Of a stretch of 64,000 nt of DNA, positions 1 to 8,703 are shown one piece after another; position 1 is the first letter of the stretch; each line of letters opens with the position of its first letter. The notes under the pieces were generated by a model. It did no database searches and had not been told where the DNA came from. It saw only the letters and a list, made by a program, of their open reading frames with translations. Position numbers and translations under genes: made by a program. This DNA comes from Trebonia sp963777905 (lineage in GTDB: Bacteria > Actinomycetota > Actinomycetes > Streptosporangiales > Streptosporangiaceae): positions 62,001-126,000 of the forward strand of contig CAVZSM010000027.1 of assembly GCA_963777905.1 (NCBI GenBank), in the 5' to 3' direction.

Positions 1-633
1 CCGGGTCTGCAGGTCGCCGGCCAGGTCCATCTGGTCGCGCGCCGCGCCCGGCGAGGTAACCAGCTCCATGCCCAGCTCGGCGTCGGGGAACTCGCCGTCC
101 CGGCAGCCGCGCGGCACCCTCCGCGCCGCCGCGTCCGCCAGCTGGGCCTCACGGCGGCGGGTGAACTCCGCCACCGCGGTCAGCTCCAGCCAGGCGGCGC
201 GGGCCGCCAGCCGGCGGGCCGCGGACATCGCGCCGATGACCTGGTTGTCGGTCAGCCGGCCCAGGTCCCCGGCAGCCTGCTCGGTCAGCGCGGCCAGCAC
301 CGGGCCGGGGCGCATCGCGTCCGCGGACCGGTCCCGGGCGAACACCTCGCCGCCCAGCCCGTCCGGGCCCACCATCGCGGCCAGCTCCGCCAGGTCCACG
401 TCGGCGGCATCACCCAGGCCGATGGTGGCGGCCGGGCCCTCGACCTCCCACTCCTCAGGGATCCGCGCCCGGCCCGCGTCCAGGTCCGCGATGTAGGCGG
501 CCATCTCCGCGTCGCCGTCCCAGTCATCCTCCGGCACCCCGGTCGGCTCGCCCACGGTCTCGTCCCGCGCCGGACCGCCGGGCGGCGGCTGCTCGCCGTC
601 TGGCCCGGGACCGGGGAACGAGGCTTCAGACAC
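1..633 (-). CDS. DUF222 / HNH-endonuclease-family protein, C-terminus beyond the window
   Basis: An open frame of 211 codons runs from a GTG at 633 off the left edge, so only the N-terminus is present. GGGAG sits about 8 nt upstream of the GTG. The first ~60 residues are acidic and Pro/Gly-rich. A helical stretch near residues 125-160 (LTDNQVIGAMSAARRL, then AAWLELTAVAEFTRRR) matches the start of DUF222 domains. Members of that family often end in an HNH nuclease domain, which would lie outside the window. The family is multicopy in actinomycetes and its role is poorly defined. The assignment rests on this helix only. Confidence 0.72.
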   Translation of the reverse strand, partial: MSEASFPGPGPDGEQPPPGGPARDETVGEPTGVPEDDWDGDAEMAAYIADLDAGRARIPEEWEVEGPAATIGLGDAADVDLAELAAMVGPDGLGGEVFARDRSADAMRPGPVLAALTEQAAGDLGRLTDNQVIGAMSAARRLAARAAWLELTAVAEFTRRREAQLADAAARRVPRGCRDGEFPDAELGMELVTSPGAARDQMDLAGDLQTR

Positions 634-682
634 TACAGCTCCCTGTTCGTGCAAATGTTTACTTTAAAATATCTACACGAAC

Positions 683-711
683 ACTATATCGTATTTATCG
701 ACAGCTTGCAA
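683..711 (-). promoter_or_regulatory. Candidate sigma-70-type promoter of the DUF222 gene
   Basis: Read on the minus strand, TTGCAA (706-711) is followed after 17 nt by TATAGT (683-688), in an unusually AT-rich stretch for this genome (about 650-710). The start codon lies about 50 nt downstream. The -10 is part of CGATATAGTGT, which recurs just before the MarR gene at 7505-7513, so a shared regulator is possible. This is inference from sequence alone. Confidence 0.5.
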
Positions 712-737
712 CTGTGGGAGGCACCACGGATGAGTTC

Positions 738-3095
738 CTACAGGATGCGGATCGCGACGAGGCAGGCGTCGTCGCCGGTGTCGGAGACCGCGCTGGACAG
801 AATGCGGTCCGCCAGGGTGGCCGCGTCGTCGGCGGGCGCGGCGGCGGCCGCGGTGAGCTCGCCGAGCGCGTCGCTGATTGAGCCCTCGCGGCGCTCGATC
901 AGGCCGTCGGTGAACAGCAGCAGCGTGTCGCCGCTGTGCAGCTGGAGACTGGCCTCGTCGTACTCGGCGGACGGGTCGAGGCCGAGCAGCACGCCGCCGG
1001 GCAGCGGTAGCGTCTCCGCCTTCCCCGCGCGCGCCAGGATCGGCGGCAGGTGGCCGGCCCGCGCCCACCGCAGCACGCGGGTGTCCGGGTCGTACCGGCC
1101 GCAGACCACGGTTCCCGCGATGCCCTCGGTGAGGTGGCAGGCCGAGTAGTTGAGGTGCCTGAGCAGTTCGGCGGGGCTGGCACCGGTCGCGGTCAGCCCG
1201 CGCAGCGCGTTGCGCGCGGCGACCATGCCGGTCACCGCGTCGATGCCGTGACCGGTGATGTCGCCCACCACGAGCAGCAGGTCCTTGCTCGGCAGCAGCA
1301 GCGTGTCGTACCAGTCCCCGCCCACCAGCCGCCCGGACTCCGCCGGGCGGTAGCGCACCGCGACGTCCACGCCCGCCGCGGCCGCCGGCGGCACGTCCGG
1401 CGGCATGATCGCGCGCTGCAGCCGGAACGCGAGCTGGTGTTCCTCCGCGGCTCGCTGCTCGCTGTCGGCGAGCTGGTCGCGGGTCGCGGCCAGCGCCACC
1501 TGGGTCTGGTAGTGCGCGGACACGTCCTGGAACGCGCCGCGCAGCCCCACCACGTCCTCGCCGGCGAGGACCGGCTCGGCGAAGACGCGGATCTGCCTGA
1601 CCGCCGTGTCGCCTGGCCGGACGATACGGAACACCGCGACGCCTGATTCCCTGGTCCGCAGCAGCGCCTGACGGAACCGCCGGACGGCGGCCCGGTCCGC
1701 TGCGATGACGAAGCTGTGCAGGTCGGCGATGGGGATCGGGGCGGCCTGCTCCGGGTCGAGCCCGAACAGGGCGAACGCGGCGCTGGTCCAGCGGACTGTC
1801 CCTGTCGTGAGGTTCTCGTCCCAGCCGCCGATCCGGCCGAGCCGCTGCGCGTTGCCGAGCAGGTCCGCGAGCCGCTCCGGCTCGCCAAGCTTCCGCCAGG
1901 TGCAGATCACCCCGGCGAAGAACGGCGCGACGCGCAGGTCCGCGATCCCAACCGTGTCCTTGCCGCCCGTGAGCGGGGCGGTGCTGGCCCCCGGGACATG
2001 CTCGGCGCGGCCGGTCGCCAGCACCCGGCTGGCCCTGGCGAACAGGCCGTCGGACGACCCCGACGAGGGATAGGCCTCCAGCAGGGTCAGGCCGGCCAGC
2101 TCGGCGGGCCGGTGGCCGGCCGGGTCCACGTAGCCGGGGCTCTGGTGCATCATGGCGAAATCGGCCAGCGCGCCGCTTTCATTGCGCAGCGGCCGGAGGA
2201 TCAGCACGGAGTCGGCGATCTCGTCAAGCAGCCTGAACACTCCGGGGGACGGGGCGGTCGACCCGACCGTTTCATTCGCCATGCGTACGCCGAGCACTTC
2301 CGCGAACCCGGCGACGGCAGCGCTCAGGCTCGCCCGCGCGGCGGCGTCGAAGTCGCCGTGCGGCGCCTGCCACCAGACTTCCGCGACACCGAGCCTGGCG
2401 CCCGACCTGTGGCGCAGCGCCAGCACCGCGCGGGCCGCGGCGCGGCCCCACGGCGCGATGGCGGGCAGCCGGCCGGCTTCCGGCGGGGGGCCGGCCAGTC
2501 CCCACAGGTCTTTTCCTGTGAATGCCACCCACTGTTCCGCGCAGTCGAACTGCGGCGGCAGGCGCCGCCAGCGGCTCGACTCGGTGCCGCCGAGGCCCTC
2601 GGCGCCGAGCATCTCCAGGGCGCCGTCGGTGTCGAGCAGCCACACCGCGACCGCCGCCACGCCGAACCGCGGTCCGAGTTGCCCGGCGAGGGCGCCGACG
2701 AGCTCGGCGCCGTCTCGCGCCCGTTCGGCCGCGACAACGGCCACGGGATCGTCGGCCAGCCGCGGCTCGTGGTCCGACTCTGCTAGTTCCAGCCCGGTCA
2801 GCGATTCTTGCCTGAGCACGGCGGCCGCCATCTCCTGCTCGGGCATCCCCGCGGCCGCGGCCATGTCGGTGAGCTCCCTGGCCGCTTCGGTCACGGACCA
2901 GCCGTGCCGTTCCATCAGCACGCCCCTGGCCATCGCCACGACGGCCGCCACGTCCGCCTCGGCGCGCGCCAGCGCGAGCTCGCGCCGCTGACGCTCGACC
3001 ACCGCGGCGAGCCGCGGCACGTCGTCACCGTTGTTGCCGGCCAACAACACCGCCTCCCCGCGACCTGGCCGCCGCGAATGCGGAAACCGTACCAT
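738..3095 (-). CDS. ANTAR-GAF-PAS-SpoIIE (PP2C) phosphatase, RsbU-like
   Basis: A multidomain Ser/Thr phosphatase of the kind that dephosphorylates STAS anti-anti-sigma proteins in partner switching. Counting from the upstream limit of the frame at 3236, an ANTAR-like helical segment (VVAMARGVLMERHGWS) sits near residues 92-140. A GAF-like region follows at ~165-320 and a PAS fold at ~465-580. The C-terminal PP2C domain (~615-832) keeps the metal-binding motifs GGDWYD, DITGHG and GDDACLV. An ANTAR segment in front of a phosphatase suggests a link to RNA binding as well as sigma control. The start is uncertain. ATG 3095 has a poor ribosome site, whereas GTG 3050 or TTG 3047 follows a strong GGGGAGG. 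The gene is divergent from the large kinase at 3307. Confidence 0.85.
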   Translation of the reverse strand: MVRFPHSRRPGRGEAVLLAGNNGDDVPRLAAVVERQRRELALARAEADVAAVVAMARGVLMERHGWSVTEAARELTDMAAAAGMPEQEMAAAVLRQESLTGLELAESDHEPRLADDPVAVVAAERARDGAELVGALAGQLGPRFGVAAVAVWLLDTDGALEMLGAEGLGGTESSRWRRLPPQFDCAEQWVAFTGKDLWGLAGPPPEAGRLPAIAPWGRAAARAVLALRHRSGARLGVAEVWWQAPHGDFDAAARASLSAAVAGFAEVLGVRMANETVGSTAPSPGVFRLLDEIADSVLILRPLRNESGALADFAMMHQSPGYVDPAGHRPAELAGLTLLEAYPSSGSSDGLFARASRVLATGRAEHVPGASTAPLTGGKDTVGIADLRVAPFFAGVICTWRKLGEPERLADLLGNAQRLGRIGGWDENLTTGTVRWTSAAFALFGLDPEQAAPIPIADLHSFVIAADRAAVRRFRQALLRTRESGVAVFRIVRPGDTAVRQIRVFAEPVLAGEDVVGLRGAFQDVSAHYQTQVALAATRDQLADSEQRAAEEHQLAFRLQRAIMPPDVPPAAAAGVDVAVRYRPAESGRLVGGDWYDTLLLPSKDLLLVVGDITGHGIDAVTGMVAARNALRGLTATGASPAELLRHLNYSACHLTEGIAGTVVCGRYDPDTRVLRWARAGHLPPILARAGKAETLPLPGGVLLGLDPSAEYDEASLQLHSGDTLLLFTDGLIERREGSISDALGELTAAAAAPADDAATLADRILSSAVSDTGDDACLVAIRIL

Positions 3096-3306
3096 CTTTG
3101 TCAGAAGTAAACGTTCGGCTGACCTGCACCCGCGGAGAGAGCTTGATAGCCGGGCAGACAGCCGCGCCCGTTCGGAATACTTTTGAAAATGAGCGACCGA
3201 GAGTATATCGCCATTATGAACAGAACAGTCCGGCACGCCGCGGCTATCGTGTAACAGTCAGCCGGCGCGGATTATCCGCGTCGGCGGAGGGTATTGGGAG
3301 CAGCCG

Positions 3307-6300
3307 ATGACAGACGTTGACCACCAGCCACCGCGGCTCGACAGAGCGGCCCTCGAGCAGCTTCTCGCGGGCCTGACAGCGGTGCGCGGTGGCGACTTCA
3401 GCAGGCGGCTGGCGCCGACCGGTGACCCGCTCATCGATGAGATCGCTTCCGTCTTCAACGGCATGGCCGACCAGCTTGACCAGTTCACCGCCGAGGTGAC
3501 CCGGGTGGCCCGCGAGGTGGGCACCGAGGGCAAGCTCGGCGGGCAGGCGCACGTGCCCGGCGTCTCCGGCACGTGGAAGGACCTGACCGACTCCGTGAAC
3601 GCGATGGCGGGCAACCTCACCACGCAGGTGCGGAACATCGCGCAGGTGGCCACCGCGGTGGCCAAGGGCGACCTGAGCCAGAAGATCGGCGTTGAGGCCC
3701 AGGGCGAGATCCTGGAGCTCAAGACCACGCTGAACACGATGGTCGACCAGCTGTCCGGGTTCGCCGACGAGGTGACGCGGGTGGCGCGCGAGGTGGGCAC
3801 CCAGGGCAACCTCGGCGGCCAGGCGGTGGTCCGCGGCGTGTCGGGGACCTGGAAGGACCTGACCAACAACGTCAACTCGATGGCGACCAACCTGACCGGC
3901 CAGGTGCGGAACATCGCGCAGGTCACGACGGCGGTCGCGCAGGGCGACCTGACCAAGAAGATCGACGTGGACGCGCGCGGGGAGATCCTCGAGCTCAAGA
4001 CCACGATCAACACGATGGTGGACCAGCTGTCCGCGTTCGCGGCCGAGGTCACCAGGGTGGCGCGCGAGGTCGGCAGGGAGGGCAAGCTCGGCGGCCAGGC
4101 CGAGGTCGAGGGCGTGTCCGGCACCTGGAAGCGGCTGACGGAGAACGTCAACGAGCTGGCCGGGAACCTGACCAGGCAGGTCCGCGCCATCGGCGCGGTG
4201 ACCAGCGCGGTCGCGGCCGGGGACCTGACCAGGACGATCTCGGTCCAGGCCGAGGGCGAGGTCGCCGAGCTCAAGGACAACATCAACGCGATGGTGCGGT
4301 CGCTGCGCGAGAGCGTGCAGGCCTCCCGCGACCAGGAATGGCTGAAGTCGAACCTGGCCAGCATCGGCTCGATGATGCAAGGCCACCGGGACCTCGAGGT
4401 GGTCGCCGAGCTGATCATGGAGGAGCTTGCGCCGCTGCTCGGGGCGCAGCACGGGACGTTCTTCCTGAGCGAGGAGTCGGGCGGCGAGACCAGGCTGCGG
4501 CTGATCGCGGGCTACGGGCTGCTCGCCGACAAGGACGCCCCGATCCAGTACCGGATCGGGCAGTCGCTGATCGGCCAAGTGGCCAAGACCAAGCGGGCGA
4601 TCGTGGTCGACGAGATCCCGCCCGGCTACATCAAGATCAGCTCAGGGCTCGGCGAGGCGGCGCCGGCGAACCTCGCGGTCATGCCCATCAAGTTCGAAGA
4701 CCAGGTCATGGGCGTGGTGGAACTCGCGTCGTTCAGCAAGTTCACGCCGATCCAGATCGACTTCCTCGAGCAGCTCACCGAGACGCTCGGGGTCAGCGTC
4801 AATGCCATCATCGCCAACGCGCGCACGGACACGCTGCTCGGGCAGTCCCAGCGGCTGACCGTGGAGCTGCAGGCGCGATCGTCGGAGCTGCAGTCGCGTT
4901 CGGAGGAACTGACGCTGACCAACGCGGACCTGGAAGAGAAGGCCGCGCTGCTCGCCGCCCAGAAGCAGGACATCGAGGCGAAGAACGCGGAGATCTCGCG
5001 GGCGCGAGAGGAGATCGAGGAGCGCGCCAGGCAGCTCGGCCTGGCGTCCCAGTACAAGTCGCAGTTCCTCGCGAACATGTCGCACGAGCTGCGGACACCG
5101 CTGAACAGCCTGCTCATCCTGGCGCGGCTGCTCGCGCAGAACCCGGGGCGTAACCTCACGGCCAAGCAGGTCGAGTACGCGAACGTCATCCACTCGGCAG
5201 GCTCTGACCTGCTGCAGCTCATCAACGACATCCTCGACCTGTCCAAGGTGGAGGCGGGGCGGCTCGACGTGCACCCCGAGCGGTTCCTGCTGAGCGCGCT
5301 GGTAGAGGACCTGCAGGCGACGTTCGGCCCGCTGACCGCGGAAAAGGGGCTGGACTTCGCGATCTCGATCGACCCGTCGGCCCCCGCCGAGCTGGTGACC
5401 GACCGGCAGCGGCTGCGGCAGGTGCTCGGCAACCTGCTGTCGAACGCGGTCAAGTTCACCGAGAACGGGCAGGTGGCGCTGCGGGTGCGGACCGTTTCCG
5501 CGGCGGCGGCGGCCGCCGAGCCGGGTTCCGTGCTGGCGGCTGCGGGCGACGGCGCTGGGGACGGCGATGGCAGCCTGCTCGCGTTCTCCGTCACCGACAC
5601 CGGAATCGGCATCGCGCCGGAGAACGTCGCCGTGATCTTCGGCGCCTTCCAGCAGGGCGACGGCACGCTCAACCGCCGGTACGGCGGTACCGGGCTCGGG
5701 CTGTCCATCGCCAGCGAGGTCACCGCGCTGCTCGGCGGCCGCATCACCGCGGAGAGCGACCTGGGCAGGGGCAGCACATTCACCCTGTACGTGCCGGCGA
5801 CGCTGCCGGACATCCCGGCGGTGGACGTGGCTGGCGGGGAGTTCGGCGCGGCGGACGGGGCACCGGAGGACGGCTTTGATGGCCCACACAGCACGGGCGG
5901 CCCGGGCAGCCCGGTCCTGTACGGGCTCGACGGCCCCGTTCCCAGCGGCCTGGCGAGGCTGGCCGCGCTGGCCGAGTCCGGCGACGCGGCCGGGCTAGGC
6001 GACTTTGGCGACGTCGGCGGTCCTGGCAGCGCCGGCGGTCCTGGCAGCGCCGGCGGTCCTGGCAGCGGCGCAGGGCCCGGCGGGGGCGCCGGGCCTGCCG
6101 GAGCGCGGGTCGGGGGCGCGGCCGACTGGTACGAGGTGAACGACCTGGGCGCGCTAGACACCCTGGCCGTCGACCTCGCCGCGGCGGACGAGCTGGCCGA
6201 CGGTGACGGTCGCGGCCCGCTGGGCGGGAACGACGAGGCGCTCGCGGAGGGCCCGTCAGGGCACGCGGTGACGACGGTCGCGCAGCGCGCCAGGACCGCC

Positions 6301-7224
6301 AGCGCCTACATCGCGGCCCTCGCCGCGGCCGCTACTCCCGACGGGCCCGGCGGCGCCGGGCCGGTCGGGCCCGGGACGGCGGTCAGGAACGTGCTGGTGT
6401 TCGAGGGCAGCGGCAGTGGCCTGCTCACGCTGCTCGCGCACAGCGCGATCTCCGATCTCACCCAGACCGACGGGACTATTGACGTCAGCACGGCCACGAG
6501 CCCGGCGCAGGCCATCACCACGCTGATGGCCGAGCCGTTCCGTTGCGTGGTGGTCGACCTCGCCCAGTCGTCCGCTCTGCAGTTCCTCGAGCAGGTCAGG
6601 GAGCACCCGGAGCTACGGGACATCCCCGTGCTCGCGCACAGCGCGGACCGCCCGGCCGACGGCGACGGCCAGGGGCGGCTGGCGGTGCTGCGCTCGAATC
6701 ACGGCAGGCTCGAGCTGCTGCCGTCCCTTGACCACCTGCGCGAGCGCATCGGACTGTACCTGTCCGCGACGCGGCCTGGCGAGGTACCCCCGCTGGCCAG
6801 CGACGCCCCTGCGGCGAACAGCGCGCCAGGCACCGGCCGCCAGGCGCTGCATGGCAAGCGCGTGCTGGTGGTCGACGACGACGCGCGCAACGTCTTCGCG
6901 CTGAGCAGCACGCTGGAACTGCACGGCATGCAGGTGGCGCACGCGTCCGACGGGCGGCAGGGCATCGAGGCGCTGCTCGCCGCTCCGGGCACCGACCTCA
7001 TCCTGATGGACATCATGATGCCCGGCATGGACGGCTACGCCGCGATGACCGTGATCCGCCAGATGCCGCAGTTCGCGATGCTTCCGATCATCGCGGTCAC
7101 CGCCCGCGCGATGCCAAGCGACCGGCAGAAGAGCCTGGCCGCCGGCGCGAGCGACTACGTGACCAAGCCGGTCGACACGGACGAGCTGCTCAACTGCATG
7201 GAGCGCTGGCTGGCCGGGTCCTGA
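3307..7224 (+). CDS. Soluble HAMP-array hybrid histidine kinase (Nik1-like) with GAF and receiver domains
   Basis: This 1305-residue protein has no signal peptide or membrane helix. Its N-terminus holds about four HAMP-type units in a ~92-residue repeat (EVTRVAREVG...GVSGTWKDL, then NTMVDQLS), up to residue ~340, an architecture best known from fungal group III Nik1/Os1 kinases. A GAF domain (~357-505) and a coiled coil (~510-580) follow. The HisKA H-box is NMSHELRTPLN with His593, and the ATPase has NLLSNAVKFTENG, DTGIGI and GGTGLGLSIA. A Gly/Pro-rich linker (~850-940) leads to a degenerate receiver-like domain (~1028-1150). The last domain is a complete receiver (LVVDDDARN, phosphoacceptor Asp1235 in LMDIMMPGMDG, Lys in YVTKPVD). 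GGGAGC precedes the ATG. The signal is unknown, but the phosphatase neighbours suggest stress control. Confidence 0.93.
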   Translation: MTDVDHQPPRLDRAALEQLLAGLTAVRGGDFSRRLAPTGDPLIDEIASVFNGMADQLDQFTAEVTRVAREVGTEGKLGGQAHVPGVSGTWKDLTDSVNAMAGNLTTQVRNIAQVATAVAKGDLSQKIGVEAQGEILELKTTLNTMVDQLSGFADEVTRVAREVGTQGNLGGQAVVRGVSGTWKDLTNNVNSMATNLTGQVRNIAQVTTAVAQGDLTKKIDVDARGEILELKTTINTMVDQLSAFAAEVTRVAREVGREGKLGGQAEVEGVSGTWKRLTENVNELAGNLTRQVRAIGAVTSAVAAGDLTRTISVQAEGEVAELKDNINAMVRSLRESVQASRDQEWLKSNLASIGSMMQGHRDLEVVAELIMEELAPLLGAQHGTFFLSEESGGETRLRLIAGYGLLADKDAPIQYRIGQSLIGQVAKTKRAIVVDEIPPGYIKISSGLGEAAPANLAVMPIKFEDQVMGVVELASFSKFTPIQIDFLEQLTETLGVSVNAIIANARTDTLLGQSQRLTVELQARSSELQSRSEELTLTNADLEEKAALLAAQKQDIEAKNAEISRAREEIEERARQLGLASQYKSQFLANMSHELRTPLNSLLILARLLAQNPGRNLTAKQVEYANVIHSAGSDLLQLINDILDLSKVEAGRLDVHPERFLLSALVEDLQATFGPLTAEKGLDFAISIDPSAPAELVTDRQRLRQVLGNLLSNAVKFTENGQVALRVRTVSAAAAAAEPGSVLAAAGDGAGDGDGSLLAFSVTDTGIGIAPENVAVIFGAFQQGDGTLNRRYGGTGLGLSIASEVTALLGGRITAESDLGRGSTFTLYVPATLPDIPAVDVAGGEFGAADGAPEDGFDGPHSTGGPGSPVLYGLDGPVPSGLARLAALAESGDAAGLGDFGDVGGPGSAGGPGSAGGPGSGAGPGGGAGPAGARVGGAADWYEVNDLGALDTLAVDLAAADELADGDGRGPLGGNDEALAEGPSGHAVTTVAQRARTASAYIAALAAAATPDGPGGAGPVGPGTAVRNVLVFEGSGSGLLTLLAHSAISDLTQTDGTIDVSTATSPAQAITTLMAEPFRCVVVDLAQSSALQFLEQVREHPELRDIPVLAHSADRPADGDGQGRLAVLRSNHGRLELLPSLDHLRERIGLYLSATRPGEVPPLASDAPAANSAPGTGRQALHGKRVLVVDDDARNVFALSSTLELHGMQVAHASDGRQGIEALLAAPGTDLILMDIMMPGMDGYAAMTVIRQMPQFAMLPIIAVTARAMPSDRQKSLAAGASDYVTKPVDTDELLNCMERWLAGS
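6016..6069 (+). repeat. In-frame 18-bp tandem repeat, three copies, inside the kinase linker
   Basis: The unit GGCGGTCCTGGCAGCGCC occurs three times head to tail, the last with one change near its end. It encodes GGPGSA repeats and leads into further Gly/Pro-rich sequence. It looks like slippage-prone linker DNA between the ATPase and receiver domains. Confidence 0.8.
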
Positions 7225-7296
7225 GGAGCCGGCCAGCCGCCCGGCGGCCACCTTTTCCTGTCGTTCACCTGCCGTCCCGTCTGGCGCATATTTAAA

Positions 7297-7347
7297 ATCG
7301 TGTTACGATATTTCTGTTTGACAATATAGTTCGTTGCACGATATATT
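7297..7347 (+). promoter_or_regulatory. Promoter with two TCGT-N3-ACGA palindromes upstream of the marR leader ORF
   Basis: TTGACA (7318-7323) and TATATT (7342-7347) are separated by 18 nt in AT-rich DNA, a near-consensus housekeeping promoter. A perfect 13-nt palindrome ATCGTGTTACGAT (7297-7309) lies just upstream of the -35. A second site, TCGTTGCACGA (7331-7341), fills the spacer. Both share TCGT-N3-ACGA, the size expected for a winged-helix dimer. The likely ligand is the MarR protein encoded downstream, giving autorepression. Promoter and palindromes are visible; the regulator assignment is inferred. Confidence 0.6.
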
Positions 7348-7394
7348 TTTGCGGTATCGGATCACGTTAGCGAGAACACCCCGAGGAGGGGACC

Positions 7395-7511
7395 ATGCCT
7401 CTGGACGAGCGCAACGTGCCGCTGCCGCCCGATAATGACGGGTGCCGCGGTGACAGCCCGGTGACGAGCCACTCGCTTCGCGTGGGCTACATCTCTCGCA
7501 CCGCGATATAG
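7395..7511 (+). CDS. 38-residue small ORF ahead of marR, unknown function
   Basis: ATG 7395 follows an excellent ribosome site, GAGGAGGGG plus 3 nt, and lies about 40 nt downstream of the predicted transcription start. The peptide begins MPLDERNVPLPPDNDG and ends YISRTAI. It has no membrane segment and I recognise no family. The TAG stop lies inside a near-palindrome (7502-7518) that overlaps the leader of the MarR gene. It could be a translated leader peptide or a real microprotein. The ribosome site and promoter position are the main support. Confidence 0.5.
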   Translation: MPLDERNVPLPPDNDGCRGDSPVTSHSLRVGYISRTAI

Positions 7512-7518
7512 TGTCGCG
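7502..7518 (+). promoter_or_regulatory. Near-palindromic operator-like site before marR
   Basis: CGCGATATAGTGTCGCG has complementary ends CGCGA/TCGCG around a 7-nt centre. It overlaps the stop of the small ORF and lies about 20 nt before the MarR start. GATATAGTGT is shared with the promoter near 683-692. It may be a third operator or an internal -10; which of these cannot be decided here. Confidence 0.35.
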
Positions 7519-7539
7519 TACCCGCCAGGAAGGGTGATG

Positions 7540-7974
7540 ATGCCCCGGCCGACCCGACGCGACTTCGAGCGGCTACTTGAGTTCCGCGTGGCGCTGCGGC
7601 GCTTCCAGCGCTGGAGCGAAGACCAGGCCCAGGCCGAGGGCATTACGCACGTCCAGCATCAGCTGCTGGTGGCGGTCAAGGGACACCCCGGCGACCTCCC
7701 GCCCACCATCGGCGAGCTGGCAGGCTACCTGCTGCTGCGGCCGCACAGCACCGTGGAGCTCGTGGACCGCGCCGCGGTGGCGGGACTGGTCGAACGGGCC
7801 CGTGACCCGCACGACGGCCGCGTGGTGCGAGTCCGCCTGACCGAGGCGGGCGACCGGATCTTGCAAGAGCTGACCCCGGCTCACCTTGCCAGGCTGAACC
7901 AGCTCGCGGTCGTTCTTGACGAGCTGGTGACCCAGTACGGCGGCCAGGTCGACACCCGGATCTCCCGGATCTAG
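7540..7974 (+). CDS. MarR-family transcriptional regulator
   Basis: A winged-helix regulator of about 145 residues, the usual MarR length. The central region shows the recognition helix and wing (IGELAGYLLLRPHSTVELVD, then GLVERARDPHDGRVVRVRLT), with the DxR pattern typical of the family wing. ATG 7540 is preferred because AGGAAGG lies 6 nt upstream; GTG 7534 and ATG 7537 are in frame. It follows the small ORF with a 28-nt gap, so the two are probably co-transcribed. Palindromes in the upstream promoter fit autorepression. The ligand is not evident. A strong terminator follows. Confidence 0.9.
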   Translation: MPRPTRRDFERLLEFRVALRRFQRWSEDQAQAEGITHVQHQLLVAVKGHPGDLPPTIGELAGYLLLRPHSTVELVDRAAVAGLVERARDPHDGRVVRVRLTEAGDRILQELTPAHLARLNQLAVVLDELVTQYGGQVDTRISRI

Positions 7975-7996
7975 GACACTCGCGGCCCAGGACAGC

Positions 7997-8034
7997 GATA
8001 ACCCGCCGGGCCTCGTGTGCTCCGGCGGGTTATC
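7997..8034 (+). terminator. Hairpin terminator after marR
   Basis: A perfect 13-bp stem (GATAACCCGCCGG with its complement at 8022-8034) encloses a 12-nt loop, starting 23 nt after the MarR stop. There is no U-tract, which is common in actinomycete terminators. Confidence 0.75.
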
Positions 8035-8057
8035 GAGGTCCTTCGCGGGTTACCGGG

Positions 8058-8201
8058 TCACCACCGGTACCAGCGGCGTCCTTCGCCGGCACGGAAGACG
8101 AAGCCGACCAGCCATACGATAAGGACGATCGCCGCGATCCACCACAGGGCGTGCAGGGCGAAGCCAAGTCCCCCCAGCGCCCTCAGCTCAGGCGGCCAGC
8201 C
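8058..8201 (-). pseudogene. Remnant of a small hydrophobic membrane protein
   Basis: The frame reads LGGLGFALHALWWIAA, a hydrophobic run, then GEGRRWYRW and a TGA at 8058-8060. This matches the C-terminal two thirds of the ~50-residue hydrophobic proteins common in actinomycetes. No ATG, GTG or TTG exists in frame between the upstream stop at 8202-8204 and the conserved part, so the N-terminus is missing or displaced by a frameshift. The family assignment is from memory of the pattern. Confidence 0.45.
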
Positions 8202-8218
8202 TTATCGCGGTCGCCTCA

Positions 8219-8587
8219 TCAACCACGCTGGCCAAGCGAAGCGCCTGGTGCCGCGCTATCTCCGTGACCACGGATCCGCCGCTGTGCGTACCGGCTGCCG
8301 TTGCACTTCGGGCAGACCTGCAACGCCCTGAAAAGCTCGGAATCCTTGTCCTCCGCATCGGCGTCGTGCAGATGCGTAGAGGCCAGAAATTGATCCGTCC
8401 CGACGTTGGTGAAGGGGCTATACGTTTGCGCATACCTCAGGTCACCCGACACGGACCCTCGTGGGGCGCGGGCTGGTGGGGTGCGGGGAGGCTTGCGGCC
8501 CGCCATTGCGGCCTTCAGCACCCAAATCTGACCGCAATTAAGGCAGGTCCGTTCCACCATGCCGCGATTACGGAAAGGCCATCGCAT
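8219..8587 (-). CDS. Small zinc-ribbon protein, unknown function
   Basis: The protein has 122 residues with two CxxC knuckles: CLNCGQIW near the N-terminus and CPKCNGSRY near residue 92. They are separated by a basic, Pro-rich and then acidic linker. The spacing suggests one zinc ribbon bringing both ends together. A second possible start is the ATG at residue 10. The role is unknown; such ribbons often bind nucleic acid or another protein. Codon use is less GC-biased than in neighbouring genes. Confidence 0.55.
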   Translation of the reverse strand: MRWPFRNRGMVERTCLNCGQIWVLKAAMAGRKPPRTPPARAPRGSVSGDLRYAQTYSPFTNVGTDQFLASTHLHDADAEDKDSELFRALQVCPKCNGSRYAQRRIRGHGDSAAPGASLGQRG

Positions 8588-8703
8588 GTACCCGAGCGTA
8601 CGCCCCTGTCAGACCGCCGACCATCGTTACCTGCCGTCCGCTCTCGCACGTCCGCGCGGACCAAAGTAAGGCGACGGCCTCGCAGACCGCTCCCTCTATT
8701 GGG

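Noticed and set aside
3244..4578. Long minus-strand frames opposite the HAMP array
   Set aside because: They repeat with the same ~276-nt period as the HAMP units and are antisense by-products of that repeat.
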